Assembly: GCF_004377485.1 (NCBI RefSeq)
Contig: NZ_SNTY01000058.1
Coordinates: 62,001 to 126,000 of the forward strand
Source of the DNA: Alkanindiges illinoisensis
Lineage (GTDB): Bacteria; Pseudomonadota; Gammaproteobacteria; Pseudomonadales; Moraxellaceae
Direction of reading: 5' to 3'
DNA: 64,000 bases
The notes under the pieces were generated by a model. It had not been told where the DNA came from and searched no databases. It saw only the letters and a list, made by a program, of their open reading frames with translations. Position 1 is the first letter of the stretch; each line of letters opens with the position of its first letter. The translations under genes were made by a program, and so were the position numbers. This document shows positions 1-8,635 of this stretch, piece by piece.

Positions 1-209
1 CTGTATCTGACGCATTGCCATATATGTGGTACGATACGCCAAATATCCATTTGTGTACCTTTCGTGACTTTGAAGCCCTTTGTGCCGCAAATCACATACA
101 CATAATTAACCGTCTTGCGGTCAATGGTGATCAGCAAGGAAGCTTTTTAATGAAGCATATCCCCAACCTTTTTGGGGAGATTGCAATTTATCGAGTAAGC
201 CGAACATGA
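1..209 (+). CDS. metW: MetW methionine biosynthesis protein, C-terminal end (partial)
   Basis: The window opens inside this gene, and the frame runs from base 3 to a TGA at 207-209. The visible residues include YMWYDTPNIHLCTFRDFEALC and end in FGEIAIYRV, which match the C-terminal part of MetW. MetW is a small methyltransferase-fold protein that partners homoserine acyltransferase MetX in methionine synthesis. About two thirds of the protein lies upstream of the window, presumably with metX before it. The stop overlaps the next start (ATGA), so the following Sel1 gene is probably translationally coupled. Recognition rests on remembered sequence, not a search. Confidence 0.85.
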   Translation, partial: VSDALPYMWYDTPNIHLCTFRDFEALCAANHIHIINRLAVNGDQQGSFLMKHIPNLFGEIAIYRVSRT

Positions 210-796
210 AAAAACAAGTTGCTATTCTCATGCTAAGCCTTGGCATTACAGCGGGTGCTGCGCATGCCGAACTCATTATGAACCCGGCCAGTGTCAACGC
301 ATCGACCAATTATGCCACTATGGCAGTGCCTTCCTTACAGGCCGCTGCACAGGCTGGTAGTGCGCCTGCCCAGTTTTATCTGGCAACCCGTTACAAGCTG
401 GGTCAGGGTGTTAATGCTGATCTTGCTCAGGCATTTTCATGGTACAAAAAAGCGGCAGATCAGGGTGTATCAGCTGCGCAACTAAACGTTGGGCAAATGT
501 ATGCTGAAGGCCGTGGTGTGAAACAGGATATTAATAATGCCAAGCTTTGGTTACAAAAAGCGGCCAAACAGGGTGATAATCGTGCCAGCTACAATCTGGC
601 TTTGATTGAAGAGCGTAACCAGAACATGTCTTCTGCTTATCAGTGGTATGAGCTGGCTTCACGTGATGGCATGCTGGATCGTAATGTCAGCAAGCAGGCA
701 CAGGGCAAGATCCTGAAGCTGGCTGCCAACCTGACCCAACAGGATATTCAGGCCGCGCGTGACCGTGCCGATCGCTGGTTCCAGACCATGGACTAA
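206..796 (+). CDS. Secreted Sel1-repeat (SLR) protein
   Basis: This 196-residue protein starts with a Sec signal peptide (about residues 1-21, ending AAHA). It then has two to three Sel1-like repeats of the form A..LG..Y..G.GV..D...A..WY.KAA.QG between about residues 48 and 130, followed by a helical tail. Sel1 repeats form an alpha-solenoid that mediates protein contacts, so a periplasmic scaffold role is likely, but no partner can be read from the sequence. The ATG overlaps the metW stop by four bases. A strong hairpin terminator follows, so metW and this gene end one transcription unit. Confidence 0.85.
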   Translation: MKKQVAILMLSLGITAGAAHAELIMNPASVNASTNYATMAVPSLQAAAQAGSAPAQFYLATRYKLGQGVNADLAQAFSWYKKAADQGVSAAQLNVGQMYAEGRGVKQDINNAKLWLQKAAKQGDNRASYNLALIEERNQNMSSAYQWYELASRDGMLDRNVSKQAQGKILKLAANLTQQDIQAARDRADRWFQTMD

Positions 797-826
797 AAAG
801 TTCAATTGAAAACTTTAAATGAAAAG

Positions 827-852
827 GCACCCTACTGCAGGGTGCTTTTTTA
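827..852 (+). terminator. Intrinsic terminator after the Sel1 gene
   Basis: A perfect 7-bp stem GCACCCT/AGGGTGC with a 5-base loop is followed by a run of T. It closes the metW-Sel1 unit. Confidence 0.85.
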
Positions 853-909
853 TATCCTGCTTATCTCATTAAACTGTCAGTTAAACAGCACATCACAATT
901 GGAAAAAAT

Positions 910-1533
910 ATGCAGCACGACTGGTTAGCGCAAGATCAGCTGGTTCTGGCCAGTAACAACGCAGGCAAGATTGCCGAGTTCCAGCATATTTTTTCAACCT
1001 TAAACCTGCCGATTCAGGTAGTTCCCCAAAAGCATTTTGACATTCCTGATGCGGTAGAAGATGGTTTAAGTTTTATTGAAAATGCCATTTTAAAAGCACG
1101 CCATGCAGCCACATTATCAGGCATGCCTGCACTGGCGGATGATTCGGGCTTATGTGTGCCTGTATTAAATGGCGCACCGGGGATTTATTCTGCCCGCTAT
1201 GCCGGTGAGCATGGTAATGATGCCTTGAACAACCAGAAGTTGCTAGACGATTTAAAACCGTACCGCGCTAGCACAGCCACAGTCATTCAGGGTTATTTTG
1301 TTTGTGTGCTGGCACTGGTGCGCCATCAGGATGATCCCTTACCCCTGATTTATCAAGGAGTATGGCAGGGCGAAATTCTGAAGCAGCCGCGTGGTAGAGC
1401 CGGTTTTGGCTATGACCCCCTATTCTGGCTGCCTGAACTTGGCAAAAGCAGTGCCGAGCTGGACAAGGCTGAGAAAAATAAAATCAGCCATCGTGGGCAG
1501 GCCATGCAGTTGTTTAGGGAAAGTCTGGTTTAA
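910..1533 (+). CDS. rdgB: XTP/dITP pyrophosphatase (Ham1/RdgB)
   Basis: This 207-residue house-cleaning enzyme hydrolyses dITP, dXTP and ITP/XTP to monophosphates and so keeps deaminated purines out of DNA and RNA. Family signatures are LASNNAGKIAEF near residue 14, ADDSGLCV near 77 with the catalytic acidic residues, and GFGYDPLFW near 160. A purine-rich ribosome site (GGAAAAA) precedes the ATG. The length is near the usual 197-205 residues. It is probably cotranscribed with the following DUF2059 gene, 38 bases downstream. Confidence 0.95.
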   Translation: MQHDWLAQDQLVLASNNAGKIAEFQHIFSTLNLPIQVVPQKHFDIPDAVEDGLSFIENAILKARHAATLSGMPALADDSGLCVPVLNGAPGIYSARYAGEHGNDALNNQKLLDDLKPYRASTATVIQGYFVCVLALVRHQDDPLPLIYQGVWQGEILKQPRGRAGFGYDPLFWLPELGKSSAELDKAEKNKISHRGQAMQLFRESLV

Positions 1534-1571
1534 TACTAAAAACTTGTTTTCAACAACAAAGGAAGGCTGCA

Positions 1572-2021
1572 ATGAAACCTTTACTGGCATTAATTTTAGC
1601 AGGCTTATGGGTTAGTCCAAGTTATGCAGCACTCAATAACCTTACCCCAGAAAAACTGGCGCTAGCCCAGCAAATTGTCACGCTAGATAATTCCAAGAAA
1701 ATGCTGCAAGCCACCATTCAGTCTGTCATACAGCAAACCCGCAGTAGTTTTCCGCCAGATACCCCTGAAAGCTTTTTTACCAATCTCGAGCAAAATATTG
1801 ATCAGGAAAAAATGCTGAGTGATCTGATTCAGGCGTACGGTTCAATTTATTCCGAACAGGATATGAAAGCACTTATTGGTTTTTACCAAAGTCCCGGTGG
1901 ACAGCAGGTTGCTGCAAAATATCCTGCTGTTGCGGTCAAACTGGCTGATTTATCCAGTGACAGCCTTCATGAGGCAATACATAAAACCCTGCAACAATTG
2001 CAATCCAGCCCTGCCCCATAA
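1572..2021 (+). CDS. Secreted DUF2059 protein
   Basis: This 149-residue protein has a signal peptide (about residues 1-19, ending PSYA) and a helical DUF2059 domain: QALYSEQDMKALI-type helices are seen here as GSIYSEQDMKALIGFYQSPGGQQV near residue 90. The family is periplasmic and its function is not established. The GGAAGGCTGC before the ATG is a good ribosome site. It sits directly behind rdgB and ends five bases before the convergent NRDE gene, leaving almost no room for a separate terminator. Confidence 0.8.
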   Translation: MKPLLALILAGLWVSPSYAALNNLTPEKLALAQQIVTLDNSKKMLQATIQSVIQQTRSSFPPDTPESFFTNLEQNIDQEKMLSDLIQAYGSIYSEQDMKALIGFYQSPGGQQVAAKYPAVAVKLADLSSDSLHEAIHKTLQQLQSSPAP

Positions 2022-2026
2022 TCAGG

Positions 2027-2815
2027 CTATGTATTCCAGTAACCCGTTTTTATCAACACTGGTTCTGGCTGTTCAGGCACATGAGTTTTTTCCAGAAATT
2101 CATAGCCTTCCCTGTCCAGCGTCAGAATGCTGGATACCCGGGTGCCATACATTGGCGTTTGAATAAAAATCGACGATAGCAGTTTTTCCCAATCCGGGCT
2201 AATCCCAGTGTTAGGTAGCGCATCATCTTCAGCCTGAATACGGTCATTCAAAATGTGCCATACCGTATTCACCACATCCTCTGGCACGGGTTGCCCGGCT
2301 TTGCTGGCCAGCATTAATGGTAAGACCTCCTGAGTTACGCGCAAACGCAGGCGCTCCATTTTTGGCCACGGTTCACTAATCAAACCATTGGACAAGGTAT
2401 ATAACCCGCTGGCCAGTGGTGTGGGTGGCGTGCCCCGGTTACTCAGCACCACGGCCTGCTCCAGATTACCCACAATCAGGTTAAAACCGGCATAGCTATG
2501 CTGGGCAGCCAGCTGTTGTGCAAAGGCCATGGGTGAAGTGTCGCTGTTTAAATAATCGGTCACCAGTAAGCCACGCGAGCGATCATGCGCTTGTGCCGAC
2601 TGGGGTTCACGGTAATTGGTGAGTACAGCCCATTTGCCCTGTTTGGTCATGCCAAGCCAGGTGCCATGCGACACACAATCCTGTCCGGCAACAATAGTGC
2701 TATCAATCCATTCACCCAATGGTGCTGATGCACGCGCATAAAACTCATCGCGATTACTCATCAGAAAAACCGGACGATCCGGCAGTAGTTGCCATGCCAA
2801 CGCAGTAATGCACAT
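2027..2815 (-). CDS. NRDE-family (TANGO2-like) protein
   Basis: This 262-residue protein begins MCITALAW and carries the name-giving Asn-Arg-Asp-Glu motif at about residues 21-24 (FLMSNRDEFYAR). The start was placed at the ATG at 2815, not at a TTG three codons upstream, because family members begin Met-Cys and that cysteine is thought to be the mature N-terminus of an Ntn-hydrolase-like fold. TANGO2 proteins are linked to heme or lipid handling in eukaryotes; the bacterial role is unsettled. It is convergent with the DUF2059 gene and divergent from lgt. Confidence 0.85.
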   Translation of the reverse strand: MCITALAWQLLPDRPVFLMSNRDEFYARASAPLGEWIDSTIVAGQDCVSHGTWLGMTKQGKWAVLTNYREPQSAQAHDRSRGLLVTDYLNSDTSPMAFAQQLAAQHSYAGFNLIVGNLEQAVVLSNRGTPPTPLASGLYTLSNGLISEPWPKMERLRLRVTQEVLPLMLASKAGQPVPEDVVNTVWHILNDRIQAEDDALPNTGISPDWEKLLSSIFIQTPMYGTRVSSILTLDREGYEFLEKTHVPEQPEPVLIKTGYWNT

Positions 2816-2924
2816 AGATTTCAAATAAAAACAGTCACAATTTGGGCTATAGAATGCGCTAGAATGCCGCTACTTTGCAATTTAACTTTGCTAAACCACG
2901 CTGAAAAATCGTACTGGAATAATT

Positions 2925-3740
2925 ATGCTGGTCTTCCCTGAGTTTGATCCTGTCGCCGTATCCCTAGGGCCTGTTAAAGTACACTGGTATGGCCTGATGT
3001 ATGTACTGGCTTTTTTGACGGCTTACGCACTGGCCACATATCGCACAAAATCCCGCGATGGCTGGACTGCGGAAATGGTGTCCGATCTGGTGTTTTATGG
3101 GGCAATTGGGGTGATTCTGGGCGGGCGTATTGGTTATGTACTGTTTTATGAATTTGGCAAGTTTCTGGACGATCCGCTCTGGCTATTTCAGGTCTGGACT
3201 GGTGGCATGAGCTTTCATGGCGGCTTTCTGGGTGTGATGCTGGCCATGGTGCTGTTTGCGCGCAAATACCAGAAAACAGCCTTTCAGACGCTGGATTTTA
3301 TTGCACCCTGCGTGCCCACTGGGCTGTTTTTTGGCCGTATTGGCAACTTTATTGGCGGTGAACTGGTTGGGCGTCCGGTTGAAAATCTCAATTACCCACT
3401 GGCCATGATTTTCCCGCATGTGGACAAATTACCACGGCATCCTTCCCAGCTTTATCAGGCACTGGGGGAAGGCATTTTACTGTTTATCCTGCTATGGTGG
3501 TTTAGTGCCAAGCCGCGTCCGCGTATGGCCGTCTCTGCAATATTTTTGATTGGCTATGGCATAGCGCGTTTCTTTGTCGAATTTTTCCGTGAGCCGGATG
3601 CCGATCAGGGTTTTATCCTGCTGGGCTGGGTTACCAAGGGGCAAATGCTCAGCTTCCCCATGATTATCATTGGCATGTGGCTGCTGTGGTATGCCTACCA
3701 GCGCCGAATTTATGACTGGGGTCTGCAGAAAAACACTTAA
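2925..3740 (+). CDS. lgt: Prolipoprotein diacylglyceryl transferase
   Basis: Lgt is an inner-membrane enzyme that moves the diacylglyceryl group of phosphatidylglycerol onto the lipobox cysteine of prelipoproteins, the first step of lipoprotein maturation. The 271-residue sequence has about seven hydrophobic segments, the HGGF signature (MSFHGGFLGV, near residue 100) and the strongly conserved GRIGNFIGGELVGRP block near residue 137. The ATG at 2925 is followed at once by the typical N-terminus FPEFDPVAVSLGP. A terminator follows, so lgt is probably transcribed separately from thyA. Confidence 0.96.
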   Translation: MLVFPEFDPVAVSLGPVKVHWYGLMYVLAFLTAYALATYRTKSRDGWTAEMVSDLVFYGAIGVILGGRIGYVLFYEFGKFLDDPLWLFQVWTGGMSFHGGFLGVMLAMVLFARKYQKTAFQTLDFIAPCVPTGLFFGRIGNFIGGELVGRPVENLNYPLAMIFPHVDKLPRHPSQLYQALGEGILLFILLWWFSAKPRPRMAVSAIFLIGYGIARFFVEFFREPDADQGFILLGWVTKGQMLSFPMIIIGMWLLWYAYQRRIYDWGLQKNT

Positions 3741-3761
3741 GAACAGCCTAAATCTACTTCT

Positions 3762-3790
3762 AAGCCACCACTTTTACGGTGGCTTTTTTA
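3762..3790 (+). terminator. Intrinsic terminator after lgt
   Basis: An 8-bp stem AAGCCACC/GGTGGCTT with an 8-base loop is followed by TTTTTT. Confidence 0.85.
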
Positions 3791-3845
3791 TTGGTTCTAT
3801 CCAATAATAACGCCTCTGATTAATCGCAAAACCGGCTGGACTGCT

Positions 3846-4688
3846 ATGCAACAATATCTTGATTTATTAAAACTGGTGCTTGAACACGGTGGCAAAAAGT
3901 CAGATCGCACAGGCACTGGTACGGTGTCAGTTTTTGGTCATCAGATGCGTTTTGATTTGTCCAAGGGCTTTCCAATTGTCACCACCAAGCGGGTGCATTT
4001 TCGCTCGGTTGCCATAGAACTGTTGTGGTTTTTGCGTGGTGACACCAAAGTGCAGTATTTGCAGGACAATAAAGTCACCATCTGGGATGAATGGGCGACC
4101 AGCGAACAAACTGCACGTTTTGGCCGTCCAGCTGGCGAACTGGGTCCGGTATATGGTCACCAGTGGCGCAATTTTGGCGCAACACAAGCCGCTGATGGCA
4201 GCTATAACAATGATGGTTTTGACCAGCTTAAATGGCTGGTCAATGAAATCAAGACCAATCCCAATTCGCGCCGTTTGATTGTTTCCGGCTGGAATCCACG
4301 TGAAGCCAATGAAGTGGCACTACCGCCCTGCCATACACTGTTTCAGTTTTTTGTACAGGATGGCAAATTATCCTGCCAGCTGTATCAGCGCAGTGCTGAT
4401 ATTTTTCTGGGTGTGCCATTTAATATTGCCAGCTATGCCTTACTCACGCATATGATTGCGCAAGTGTGCAATTTGCAGGTAGGCGATTTTGTCTGGACCG
4501 GCGGCGATTGTCACCTGTATAGCAACCATTTTGAACAGGCCGAACTGCAACTTAGCCGTGATCCATTGCCTCTGCCCCAATTGAAACTTAACCCGGCAGT
4601 AACTGACCTGTTTGACTTTACATTTGAAGATATTGAACTGGTCGGCTATGAGCATCACCCGGCAATTAAGGCACCTGTTGCGGTATAA
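3846..4688 (+). CDS. thyA: Thymidylate synthase
   Basis: ThyA methylates dUMP to dTMP with methylene-tetrahydrofolate as donor and reductant. The 280-residue sequence has the [13 protein letters not shown]-terminal motif, the catalytic cysteine in [11 protein letters not shown] (about residue 163) and the dUMP-binding [20 protein letters not shown] block. The length is slightly above the E. coli enzyme (264). folA follows after 40 bases; the pairing is functional, because the dihydrofolate that ThyA releases is recycled by dihydrofolate reductase. Confidence 0.97.
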   Translation: MQQYLDLLKLVLEHGGKKSDRTGTGTVSVFGHQMRFDLSKGFPIVTTKRVHFRSVAIELLWFLRGDTKVQYLQDNKVTIWDEWATSEQTARFGRPAGELGPVYGHQWRNFGATQAADGSYNNDGFDQLKWLVNEIKTNPNSRRLIVSGWNPREANEVALPPCHTLFQFFVQDGKLSCQLYQRSADIFLGVPFNIASYALLTHMIAQVCNLQVGDFVWTGGDCHLYSNHFEQAELQLSRDPLPLPQLKLNPAVTDLFDFTFEDIELVGYEHHPAIKAPVAV

Positions 4689-4728
4689 AGTTTGCTCTCT
4701 CACCCTATTTAAATTAAGAGAAATCAAT

Positions 4729-5253
4729 ATGGCCTGGAACGGACTGGAAATTGTGCATGTGGTTGCTATGGATGAGCAGCATTGCATTGGTGTCAATAAC
4801 CAGCTGCCCTGGCATTTAAGTGAAGACCTCAAGCACTTCAAGCGTATTACCCAAAATGGCGTGATTATCATGGGCCGTAAAACCTATGATTCGATGGGCC
4901 GCGCCTTACCCAACCGTATTAACTGGGTACTCACGCGTGATACAAGCTGGCAGGCCGATCAGGTGAAGGTTGCACATACGCTGGATGACATCCTTAATCT
5001 GGCCAGTGCCGATGTGAAGCAATTGCAACAGCAATTCATTTTTATTATTGGTGGTGCCGAAATTTTCCGGCAAACACTGGACATTGCTGACCGGCTAGAA
5101 CTCACCCATGTCAGTCTTGACGTTCAGGGCGATACGTTTTATCCCGTCGTTCCCGACAGCTTTCAGGCCATTAGCCGCCAGCCTATGCAGGATGAAAAAA
5201 CCGGGGTCGCCTTTGAATTTGTGCGCTACCAGCGCCAGCCCGTTCTTTTATAA
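4729..5253 (+). CDS. folA: Dihydrofolate reductase
   Basis: This 174-residue enzyme reduces dihydrofolate to tetrahydrofolate with NADPH and is the target of trimethoprim. Family motifs are GVNNQLPWHLSEDLKHFK (residues about 22-39, with the substrate-binding acidic residue), IIMGRKTYDSMG and FIIGGAEIF. The ATG at 4729, behind AAGAG, was preferred to in-frame starts further upstream, which would lie inside thyA and precede the family N-terminus. It is cotranscribed with thyA. Confidence 0.95.
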   Translation: MAWNGLEIVHVVAMDEQHCIGVNNQLPWHLSEDLKHFKRITQNGVIIMGRKTYDSMGRALPNRINWVLTRDTSWQADQVKVAHTLDDILNLASADVKQLQQQFIFIIGGAEIFRQTLDIADRLELTHVSLDVQGDTFYPVVPDSFQAISRQPMQDEKTGVAFEFVRYQRQPVLL

Positions 5254-5267
5254 CGCATCACTGCTGA

Positions 5268-6356
5268 ATGAACCGGCAAAACGGCAACTACGCTTTGGCC
5301 CATCGCCTTAAACGGGGCTTGTCGTTTGTCTTGCAAGTGCTGCTGATGCTTGCTGTATTGTGCTCAGGTGTATGGGCAAGTATGGCGTTGTGGTTTCAGT
5401 TGCCAGTAAGTGCGTGGTTAAGCATTACTATAATTATAGGCTGGTGGCTGCTTAGTATTGCCGTGCTGACAGGCTGGTTTACCAGACATTCATCCACACA
5501 ACGAGCTTTTGGGGTTGCCGGGGTTTATGCCGTGTGCTGGCTGATTCTGCTAGGCTGGTGGCATACTATTCAACCGCAACAAAACAAACCATGGGCGCCT
5601 GATGTTGCCCGGCAATTGCAAGTTGAACAGGCAGGCAATCTGGTAACCCTGCATCATGTCAGAAACTTTGACTGGCGCAGCCCTACGGATTTTACCTCGC
5701 GCTGGGAAACCCGTCACTATGACCTCAACAAACTGTCCTCGCTGGATGTTATTACCTCATACTGGATGGGGCCAAAGATTGCCCATGTGCTGCTGAGCTT
5801 TGGCTTTAGTGATGGCCAGTATGTCACCTTTTCCATTGAAACCCGCCGTGAACAGCATGAAGCTTTTTCCACGTTTGGCGGTTTTTTTCGCAAATTTGAA
5901 TTAAGCCTGATTGCTGCTGATGAACGCGATATTATCTATACCCGCACCAATATCCGGCGAGAGCAGGTTTACCTGTACCGCATGCAGGTTTCAAAGGCAA
6001 CCATCCGCAGCCTGTTTAATAGTTATCTGCAAGAAGCGCGTGAGCTTGAACAACAGCCACGCTTCTACAATACCCTGACCAGTAACTGCACCACCATTGT
6101 GTTTAACATGGCCCGGCTGATTGACCCGGGGTTACCGCTGGATTATCGCATTATTTTAAGTGGCTATTTGCCGCAGTATATTTATGAGCACCGCGGGCTA
6201 AACCAGCAATTACCCTTTAGCGTTGTGCAGCAGCAGGCTTATATTAATCCTTATGCCGAGCGCTATGCCCAATCTAGCAAGCCGTCTGGCCAAAGTAACT
6301 CTGCTGCTTTTTCTGCCGCTATCCGGCATCAGCCCACCGTTCAGCCTGTGCCTTAG
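5268..6356 (+). CDS. DUF4105 membrane-anchored protein
   Basis: This 362-residue protein has three hydrophobic segments in its first 110 residues, then a periplasmic DUF4105 domain: WRSPTDFTSRWETRHYDLNKL, YWMGPKIAHVLLSFGF and a conserved NCTTIVF near residue 267. Related domains have been compared with cysteine-peptidase-like folds; the Asn-Cys block here and the His in AHVLLSF could be catalytic, but that is inference. The gene starts 14 bases after folA and probably belongs to the same transcript. The tail beyond residue 335 is Ser/Ala/Gln rich and looks disordered. Confidence 0.8.
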   Translation: MNRQNGNYALAHRLKRGLSFVLQVLLMLAVLCSGVWASMALWFQLPVSAWLSITIIIGWWLLSIAVLTGWFTRHSSTQRAFGVAGVYAVCWLILLGWWHTIQPQQNKPWAPDVARQLQVEQAGNLVTLHHVRNFDWRSPTDFTSRWETRHYDLNKLSSLDVITSYWMGPKIAHVLLSFGFSDGQYVTFSIETRREQHEAFSTFGGFFRKFELSLIAADERDIIYTRTNIRREQVYLYRMQVSKATIRSLFNSYLQEARELEQQPRFYNTLTSNCTTIVFNMARLIDPGLPLDYRIILSGYLPQYIYEHRGLNQQLPFSVVQQQAYINPYAERYAQSSKPSGQSNSAAFSAAIRHQPTVQPVP

Positions 6357-6528
6357 CATCCTGTTTTTATTACATTTAAGGGAAAGTGAACTTATCACCA
6401 CAATGTGCAGCGAATAATATTCAAATCAACATTCGGTGACATAGTTGCCATATAGCATCTATAGAGTGTTATCCAGATTTCTGCTTTGATAAATCATCGT
6501 TGCAGCAGAAAACAGGAAAACACCAATA

Positions 6529-7047
6529 ATGTCCCTTGATAATTTTTTTCCGCATTATCGTCATTTTTTTTATGGTCTGATGGCCTGTGCCACTATTGGA
6601 ATGGCAGCCTGTAGTACAACCCCTTCCCTAAATCAGGCAGGTGAGCTGCAAGCAAAGGCGGATATTTCCACTTCCAATCCGCTTAAAATTCTAACCGCCT
6701 CACGCTGGGAACTCATCCAGCCAATGGATGGTTCCAGCACCACGGTAAATTCGGAGTTACGTCCTGCCCTTCAGCTTGATGCCAATACCCAGCGCTTTTC
6801 CGGCAATGATGGCTGCAACCGGATTATGGGCAGCTATCAGGCCGACATGACCAGCCTGAAATTCGGCCAGATGGCTAGTACCAGAATGGCGTGCATTCCC
6901 GGTAATGAAACTATGTCACGCAATTTTAGTGACGCATTAAACCGTACTACAGCCTACCGGTTTGAAAGTGACTATCTGATTTTGCTGGACAACAAGGGTG
7001 ATAAACTGATTACGCTACGCAAGGCTGGTAGCTCAACAGCCAATTAG
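6529..7047 (+). CDS. META/HslJ-domain lipoprotein
   Basis: The 172-residue protein has a lipoprotein signal with the likely lipid-modified Cys28 (IGMAAC-STTP). A META domain follows: ASRWELIQPMDG, FSGNDGCNRIMGSYQ (about residue 90) and the paired TRMACIPGNE. META domains occur in HslJ (novobiocin resistance) and other surface lipoproteins; the two domain cysteines often form a disulfide. The exact role is unknown. It stands alone, about 170 bases after the DUF4105 gene. Confidence 0.85.
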   Translation: MSLDNFFPHYRHFFYGLMACATIGMAACSTTPSLNQAGELQAKADISTSNPLKILTASRWELIQPMDGSSTTVNSELRPALQLDANTQRFSGNDGCNRIMGSYQADMTSLKFGQMASTRMACIPGNETMSRNFSDALNRTTAYRFESDYLILLDNKGDKLITLRKAGSSTAN

Positions 7048-7113
7048 TTAAAAATGATTCTTGAGAAATTTTTAGATTCTATCATGTTAGCTTGTATTGA
7101 TTAGGAGAGTGCA

Positions 7114-7638
7114 ATGGCACAGCAACGGGCAATCTTTGGTGGTGGCTGCTTCTGGTGTACTGAAGCCGTTTTTCGTCAGGTTAAAGGGCTAAGCCAGGTC
7201 ATTAGTGGCTACGCAGGCGGCGCACGAGCCAATCCCAGCTATGAACAGGTATGTTCCGGTGCAACAGGCCATGCTGAAGTGATTGCAGTGGATTTTGATG
7301 ACAGCATCATTAGTTTTGAAACCCTGCTGGATATTTTCTTTGCCACCCATGATCCAACCACTTTAAACCGTCAGGGCAATGATGTCGGCAGTCAGTATCG
7401 TTCAGTGATTTACTACCAGAATGAACAGCAGCAACAGAGTGCACAGGCCAAGATTGAACAGCTCAAACAGCAAGGCATTCATGCCGTGACTGAGCTTAGC
7501 CCGGCAGTACCATTTTTTGAGGCTGAAAGCTATCATCAGGATTTTTATAGCAAGAATCCAACCCAGGGCTATTGTAATTTTGCCATTCCACCCAAGCTCT
7601 CCAAGCTTAAACAGTATTTTTCCGATCAATTGGCTTAA
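7114..7638 (+). CDS. msrA: Peptide methionine sulfoxide reductase MsrA
   Basis: This 174-residue enzyme reduces the S-diastereomer of methionine sulfoxide in proteins. The catalytic motif GCFWC lies at residues 11-15 (nucleophile Cys12); other conserved blocks are [22 protein letters not shown] and the [11 protein letters not shown]-terminal region. It is a compact MsrA without an MsrB fusion. AGGAGAG precedes the ATG. A single-gene unit is likely; a minus-strand gene converges on it. Confidence 0.95.
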   Translation: MAQQRAIFGGGCFWCTEAVFRQVKGLSQVISGYAGGARANPSYEQVCSGATGHAEVIAVDFDDSIISFETLLDIFFATHDPTTLNRQGNDVGSQYRSVIYYQNEQQQQSAQAKIEQLKQQGIHAVTELSPAVPFFEAESYHQDFYSKNPTQGYCNFAIPPKLSKLKQYFSDQLA

Positions 7639-7713
7639 ACATATGGCTTGGCAGACTACACCTGTTAATTAATATAAAGCTCATGACAAATAGGGTCTGA
7701 GGTTTATATGGCC

Positions 7714-8193
7714 TTAGACTGAGGGAGGTACTGCTGTGGTAGATCTGGCAAAAAATGGCAGGCAATTTTCCAGTGCGCGGCAGTCCTGACCCAAACTGCG
7801 CTGAATAAAAAAGTCCTGTACCATTTGCGCCTGCTGTTCGATGCCGTATTGAAAAAAGCTTTTGCCTTCCTTTAGCAAATACTGGTAACGCCGATCCAGT
7901 ACCGCACGCCGGATCACCTTCATGCCCTGCTGTACCTGCCAGACATGGGTCATTTCATGAATAAACCAGGCTTGTTTGCCCAAGGGTGCTTTGGAAAAGT
8001 CATCCAGATAATCTGCGGGATTAAAATAAATATGACCATTTGGGCTAATAGCATAACCCCGGATTACCCATGAACTGGCACAAATACGGGGTGTGTCCAG
8101 ATCAAGCTGCTCATGAAAAACAGAATAAGCCAGACTTTTTTCACCCAGCGTTAGGTCACGGCTGGCTTTTAGACGCAAAAAATGATTTAGCAA
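7714..8193 (-). CDS. Putative zinc protease-like protein (HExxH), Vgr-related type
   Basis: This 159-residue protein carries HEMTH at about residues 79-83 in the context WFIHEMTHVWQ, followed near residue 119 by EQQAQMVQDFF, which may supply the third metal ligand. This layout matches small DUF4157-like gluzincins that are often labelled Vgr-related in Acinetobacter. The best start is a TTG; no in-frame ATG exists before the conserved N-terminal helix. There is no signal peptide and no neighbouring Vgr or T6SS gene. Function and substrate are unknown. Confidence 0.65.
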   Translation of the reverse strand: MLNHFLRLKASRDLTLGEKSLAYSVFHEQLDLDTPRICASSWVIRGYAISPNGHIYFNPADYLDDFSKAPLGKQAWFIHEMTHVWQVQQGMKVIRRAVLDRRYQYLLKEGKSFFQYGIEQQAQMVQDFFIQRSLGQDCRALENCLPFFARSTTAVPPSV

Positions 8194-8635
8194 ATCAGGG
8201 CCTATCCATAAAGCTTAGACGCTGCAAAACATTGCAGAACGATATACTGTTATGTGTATTAGCCTGCGATCACCAGCCCAAGCCTTATTCGGCTTTGCCA
8301 GTCAGCAGTCATTAAAAAACAGTCTATACTATAAGCCTACTACATCACTTCTTTACATTAATTTACTGTTAAAAATAGTAGGGTGCTATCAGGAACTCGG
8401 TTTTAGAACATTGAATGTTATGATATTTCGCAGTTTTTAGGAGCTTCTTTAGTCGAAACTTTTCTATCGGCAACATAAATGCAGTACAATATCTGCTAAT
8501 TTTAATGACTTTTTTGCACTATAAGCCTTTGTTGTCGCAATGCAATTTATAACAGTCATATCGCATTCGCCAATCAACAATGCAGTGTAACGCCTACCCT
8601 GCCACTGGTTAGGGTATTAAGGAAATCGGATTATT
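8194..8635. other. Intergenic region upstream of nadE
   Basis: 442 bases lie between divergent genes. It is AT-rich with no convincing ORF, RNA structure or long repeat. It must hold the promoters of nadE and of the zinc protease-like gene, but no clear -35/-10 pair could be placed. Confidence 0.5.
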